A stretch of DNA of 8,114 nucleotides from Candidatus Peregrinibacteria bacterium RIFCSPLOWO2_01_FULL_39_12 (GTDB taxonomy: Bacteria > Patescibacteriota > Gracilibacteria > UBA1369 > LOWO2-01-FULL-3): positions 15,234 through 23,347 of the forward strand of contig MFXA01000001.1 in NCBI GenBank assembly GCA_001787455.1. The letters run 5' to 3'. Below are positions 5,409 through 8,114 of this stretch, piece by piece. A model generated the notes under the pieces. That model saw only the letters and a program-made list of their open reading frames with translations, made no database searches and was not told the origin of the DNA. Position 1 is the stretch's first letter, and every line of letters starts with the position of its first letter. The position numbers and the translations under genes were made by a program.

Positions 5409-6593
5409 ATGCCAAAAATGTTTGAATTTAAAATTCATCACAAAGATAAAAACAGCCTTGCCAGAACAGGAACATTCAAAACCCCGCACGGCATTATTCA
5501 CACACCTGTATTCATGCCAGTCGGAACAAAAGGCACTGTAAAAACAGTTTCGCAGGACGACTTAAAAAAAATAGACGCGGAAATAATCCTCGCAAACACA
5601 TACCATTTATATCTTCGCCCGGGAGAAAAAGTAATAAAAAAATTGGGAGGACTTCACAAATGGATGTCATGGAATCGCCCAATATTAACCGATTCCGGCG
5701 GCTTCCAAGTTTTTTCACTGGCTCAGGAAAAAGGATTAACAAAAAACACAAAATTCAAAACCGCAATAAAAATTGACGAAAACGGAGTGGAATTTAAGTC
5801 GCATTTGGACGGCTCGCACCATTACTTCACCCCCGAAAAAGCCATGCAAATACAACACGACCTTGGAGCCGACATAATTATGGCCTTTGATGAATGTGCA
5901 CCGGCGCAAAGCTCAAAAAAATACTTTAAAGAAGCTATGATCCGCACTCACAACTGGCTCATCCGATGCAAAAAAGAGCATGAAAAATTTTCGAAAAAAT
6001 CTCAAAAAAAACAAGCGCTTTTTGGAATAATCCAAGGCGGAACATACAAGGATTTAAGGGAAGAATCGGCAAAATTCGTAAATAAACTTGATTTCCCGGG
6101 AATTGCAATCGGCGGCCTTTCGGTCGGCGAAGGAAAACACACTATGCTTAAAATGATAGAAAAAGTCACTCCCCACATGGATAAAAATAAACCATTATAT
6201 TTGATGGGAGTCGGCACGCCGGAGGACCTGCTGGAATGCATCGACCGCGGAATAGACATGTTTGACTGCGTTCATCCCACGCGCATGTCGCGTCACGGAG
6301 CATTTTTCACAGAACACGGAAGATTCAGCATTAAGAATACCCGATTTAAAACCGACAAATTCCCTCTCCAGAAAAACTGTAAATGCGAAACATGTAAGTC
6401 ATACTGCAGAAGCTATTTACGTCATTTAATTTCGGAAAACGAGATACTCGGACTTCGCCTAATTACTATCCACAATTTACACTTTCTGTTAAACTTAATG
6501 AGGACAATTCAAAAAGAAATAAAAGAAAATAATTTCACCAAATTTAAAAGAAATTTCTTAAGAAAATTCAAAAGCAAAAATGAAAAAATTTGA
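5409..6593 (+). CDS. tgt: tRNA-guanine (queuine/preQ1) transglycosylase
   Basis: Tgt exchanges G34 in the anticodon wobble position of GUN tRNAs (Asp, Asn, His, Tyr) for preQ1 in bacteria, or for salvaged queuine in some. The 394-aa length is normal, with a short Lys-rich tail. Visible motifs include the general acid/base Asp in DSGGFQVFSL (D95), the substrate-pocket GGLSVGE, the nucleophile Asp in DMFDCVHPTR (D286), and the zinc site C324, C326, C329 and H355, in the CxCxxC-x25-H spacing of the bacterial family. All catalytic and metal residues are intact. No queuosine biosynthesis gene (queA, queC, queD, queE, queF) is in the window. The gene starts 44 bp after the previous stop with no Shine-Dalgarno, and its last 14 bp overlap the next small ORF, so it likely heads an operon with that ORF, ruvA and the peptidase gene. 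Confidence 0.97.
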   Translation: MPKMFEFKIHHKDKNSLARTGTFKTPHGIIHTPVFMPVGTKGTVKTVSQDDLKKIDAEIILANTYHLYLRPGEKVIKKLGGLHKWMSWNRPILTDSGGFQVFSLAQEKGLTKNTKFKTAIKIDENGVEFKSHLDGSHHYFTPEKAMQIQHDLGADIIMAFDECAPAQSSKKYFKEAMIRTHNWLIRCKKEHEKFSKKSQKKQALFGIIQGGTYKDLREESAKFVNKLDFPGIAIGGLSVGEGKHTMLKMIEKVTPHMDKNKPLYLMGVGTPEDLLECIDRGIDMFDCVHPTRMSRHGAFFTEHGRFSIKNTRFKTDKFPLQKNCKCETCKSYCRSYLRHLISENEILGLRLITIHNLHFLLNLMRTIQKEIKENNFTKFKRNFLRKFKSKNEKI

Positions 6594-6741
6594 CGAAATA
6601 GAAAGCTCGTCAGAAAAGAAATTTGCGCAGAAAGACAAAAAAAAACGCAAACGAATGCGCGTCTCGGGGAAAAGCGTTTTCACACTTCAACAACTAATCG
6701 CAAAACCGCATGATAGCCTATCAAAAAGGAAAAATCCTTAA
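6580..6741 (+). CDS. Small basic ORF between tgt and ruvA (53 aa), hypothetical
   Basis: A 53-codon ORF starting with ATG inside the end of tgt (14-bp overlap, different frame) and ending in TAA inside ruvA (32-bp overlap). It begins MKKFDEIESSSEKKFAQKD, has a very basic centre (KDKKKRKRMR), then VSGKSVFTLQQLIAKP and a Lys/Arg tail. It fills what would otherwise be a 116-bp gap in a tightly packed gene run. Overlaps on both sides suggest translational coupling. No signal peptide, membrane segment or cysteine is seen. The short SGKSVFTLQQLI segment looks like a folded or helical element rather than random A-rich translation. Function unknown; the charge would suit RNA or DNA binding, but that is inference. 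An internal ATG at 6655 would give a shorter product. It could still be a chance ORF in an A-rich leader. Confidence 0.6.
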   Translation: MKKFDEIESSSEKKFAQKDKKKRKRMRVSGKSVFTLQQLIAKPHDSLSKRKNP

Positions 6742-7288
6742 AAAAACAGATAGAGGAATTATTTTAAGCACTGGAAACATTGGATATTTCGTGCATATTT
6801 CTTCTCCTCTTCTCGAAACTAAAAAAGACTCAGGAGAAGCTGAATTTTTCATCCATAGCCACATTCGCGAAGATGCTTTCGATCTTTACGGATTCAAAAC
6901 ATGGAGCGAACTCAATTTTTTCAAAGATTTGATAAGCATAAACGGTGTAGGTCCGAAGCTGGCAATGGAAATTTTTAACCTGCCGATAGAAAAAATAAAA
7001 TCTGCAATCATAAACGAAGACACAGATTTTATATGCGAAATCCGCGGGATAGGACAAAAAACTTCAAAACGAATTGTTCTCGAACTAAAAAGTAAAATAG
7101 AAAAAGAAAACATAGAAAACTTGGACGCTTCTTATAATAAAGAATTCAAAAACCTCAATTCAGATGCAATAGAAGCCTTGTCAAGACTCGGTTATGACAG
7201 GAAACAAATCGCACAAACAATAAGAACAATGCCGAAAGATATCACTAAAGCGGAAGAAATAATCACGTACTTTTTGAAAAATATTTAA
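6710..7288 (+). CDS. ruvA: Holliday junction branch migration protein RuvA
   Basis: RuvA binds four-way DNA junctions as a tetramer and loads the RuvB motor for branch migration in recombinational repair. The protein has 192 aa, slightly shorter than the 203 aa of E. coli. The start MIAYQKGKILKK and the NIGYFVHIS strand match the N-terminal OB-fold (residues about 1-64). Two helix-hairpin-helix motifs follow: GVGPK (79-83) and GIGQKT (113-118), the latter leading into SKRIVLELKSKI. The C-terminal RuvB-binding domain is residues about 147-192 (DAIEALSRLGYDRKQI). An acidic linker separates the last two domains. The ATG lies inside the preceding small ORF and no Shine-Dalgarno is visible. ruvB and ruvC are not in the window. 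Closeness to tgt recalls the ruvAB-queA-tgt arrangement of other bacteria. Confidence 0.97.
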   Translation: MIAYQKGKILKKTDRGIILSTGNIGYFVHISSPLLETKKDSGEAEFFIHSHIREDAFDLYGFKTWSELNFFKDLISINGVGPKLAMEIFNLPIEKIKSAIINEDTDFICEIRGIGQKTSKRIVLELKSKIEKENIENLDASYNKEFKNLNSDAIEALSRLGYDRKQIAQTIRTMPKDITKAEEIITYFLKNI

Positions 7289-7295
7289 CAGTCCG

Positions 7296-8114
7296 ATGGA
7301 AAAAACTCCTGACGCATCTTTAATAACAAATCGAACAAACATTGCATATTTATCCAACTTTACCGGATCATCGGGATTCATGCTACTTGCCAAAAACAAA
7401 TCATATCTTTTCACAGATTCCCGCTACATTGAACGAGCCGCATCTTCTATCAAAAAAGGAATACAAATAATAAACACGACAAAAGTTTGGAAAAATCCGA
7501 AAGAACTCAAAAAAAATTGGCAGAAAATTCTTAAAAAACATAACGTAAAAATACTTGGGATTGAAGAAGGCAATTTAACAATCACGCAATTTAAAAAATT
7601 TAAAAAAATCTCTCCGAAAAAAATAAAATTCATAAATATATCAGGAAAAATCGAAGAAAAACGCGAAATAAAATCCGCAAAAGAAATAAAATTCATAGAA
7701 AAAAGCCAGAGAATTAATGAAAAAGTTTTTATTAAAATTGAACGCCTGATCAAACAATTCACATCTCAAAAAAACTCAAAGAAACAACCGTTGACCGAAA
7801 GGAATATCGCATGGAAAATTAAAGAACTCGGAAACAAATTCGGCACAGACGACGTTTCATTCGACCCGATAGTCGCTTTTGGGAAACACACAGCTATCCC
7901 CCACCACAATTCGGACAACACACCTCTTAAAAAAGGGGACATTATACTTATAGACATGGGAATGGAATACAAAGGATATTGCAGTGACATGACAAGAATG
8001 ATTTTTACAAAACCGCCAACGGAAAAACAAAAAGAAATTTACGATTTGGTGCTGAAAGCGCAAAAAGCGGGCATAAAAAAAATCAGAGCCGGCATAACAG
8101 GCAAACAAGCCGAC
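7296..8114 (+). CDS. pepP: Xaa-Pro aminopeptidase (M24B), 3' end outside window
   Basis: A cytoplasmic metallopeptidase expected to remove N-terminal residues that precede proline. The frame is open for exactly 273 codons to the window edge. Residues 1 to about 125 resemble the creatinase N-terminal domain (NIAYLSNFTGSSGF, then FTDSRYIERA). The pita-bread catalytic domain follows: FDPIVAFGKHTAIPHHN with a conserved His pair (H203, H204), then two of the five metal ligands, D220 in IDMG and D231 in CSDMTR, with the usual spacing of 11. The remaining His and two Glu ligands would lie beyond the edge, so intactness cannot be judged. The short N-terminal domain fits the roughly 350-residue single-copy type; a dipeptidase (PepQ-like) specificity cannot be excluded. 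It starts 7 bp after the ruvA stop without a Shine-Dalgarno, indicating co-transcription. Confidence 0.93.
   Translation, partial: MEKTPDASLITNRTNIAYLSNFTGSSGFMLLAKNKSYLFTDSRYIERAASSIKKGIQIINTTKVWKNPKELKKNWQKILKKHNVKILGIEEGNLTITQFKKFKKISPKKIKFINISGKIEEKREIKSAKEIKFIEKSQRINEKVFIKIERLIKQFTSQKNSKKQPLTERNIAWKIKELGNKFGTDDVSFDPIVAFGKHTAIPHHNSDNTPLKKGDIILIDMGMEYKGYCSDMTRMIFTKPPTEKQKEIYDLVLKAQKAGIKKIRAGITGKQAD

Noticed and set aside
7590..7610. Repeated TTTAAAAAA runs in the peptidase gene as a programmed slippage site
   Set aside because: The zero frame continues through with conserved M24 sequence downstream, and FKKFKK is ordinary for this A-rich genome.

Overview
The window is a densely packed bacterial chromosome segment with every credible gene on the + strand. 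It is A-rich and, judged by eye, moderately low in G+C. Broadly conserved housekeeping genes (gyrA, rpmE, aroC, tgt, ruvA and a pepP-type peptidase) alternate with lineage-specific proteins. A surface protein with thrombospondin type 3 and PKD modules, Shine-Dalgarno sites missing from nearly all starts, and short low-complexity hypothetical proteins suggest a Candidate Phyla Radiation (Patescibacteria) genome, perhaps Peregrinibacteria-like. That placement is inference. UGA works as a normal stop for the TSP3 protein and for tgt, and no reading frame needs UGA as glycine. This argues against the recoded Gracilibacteria/Absconditabacteria.

Layout. Positions 1-3004 hold a tight cluster: the 3' part of gyrA, then after 12 bp an exported TSP3/PKD membrane-anchored protein, then rpmE overlapping its stop by 4 bp (ATGA). 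Positions 3005-3082 are a promoter-like gap before aroC (3083-4177). Positions 4178-5408 form an accessory patch with an 82-aa repeat-bearing ORF and a 256-aa Pro/Ala-rich, then amphipathic and basic, protein; neither is recognised. Positions 5409-8114 are a second tight cluster: tgt, a 53-codon small ORF overlapping tgt by 14 bp and ruvA by 32 bp, then ruvA, then after 7 bp a truncated Xaa-Pro aminopeptidase that runs off the window. No stretch longer than about 100 bp lacks a gene. I see no tRNA, rRNA, CRISPR array, insertion sequence or convincing intrinsic terminator.

How the genes relate. The functions are mostly independent: DNA topology, ribosome structure, aromatic precursor synthesis, tRNA modification, Holliday junction processing and peptide turnover. 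They are linked by co-transcription rather than by one pathway. tgt next to ruvA recalls the ruvAB-queA-tgt cluster of many bacteria, here without queA. I find no convincing new multi-gene system. The points most worth following are the overlapping small ORF between tgt and ruvA, the SD-less and possibly leaderless starts with a shared promoter-proximal motif before aroC and tgt, the surface protein between gyrA and rpmE, and the two hypothetical genes between aroC and tgt.
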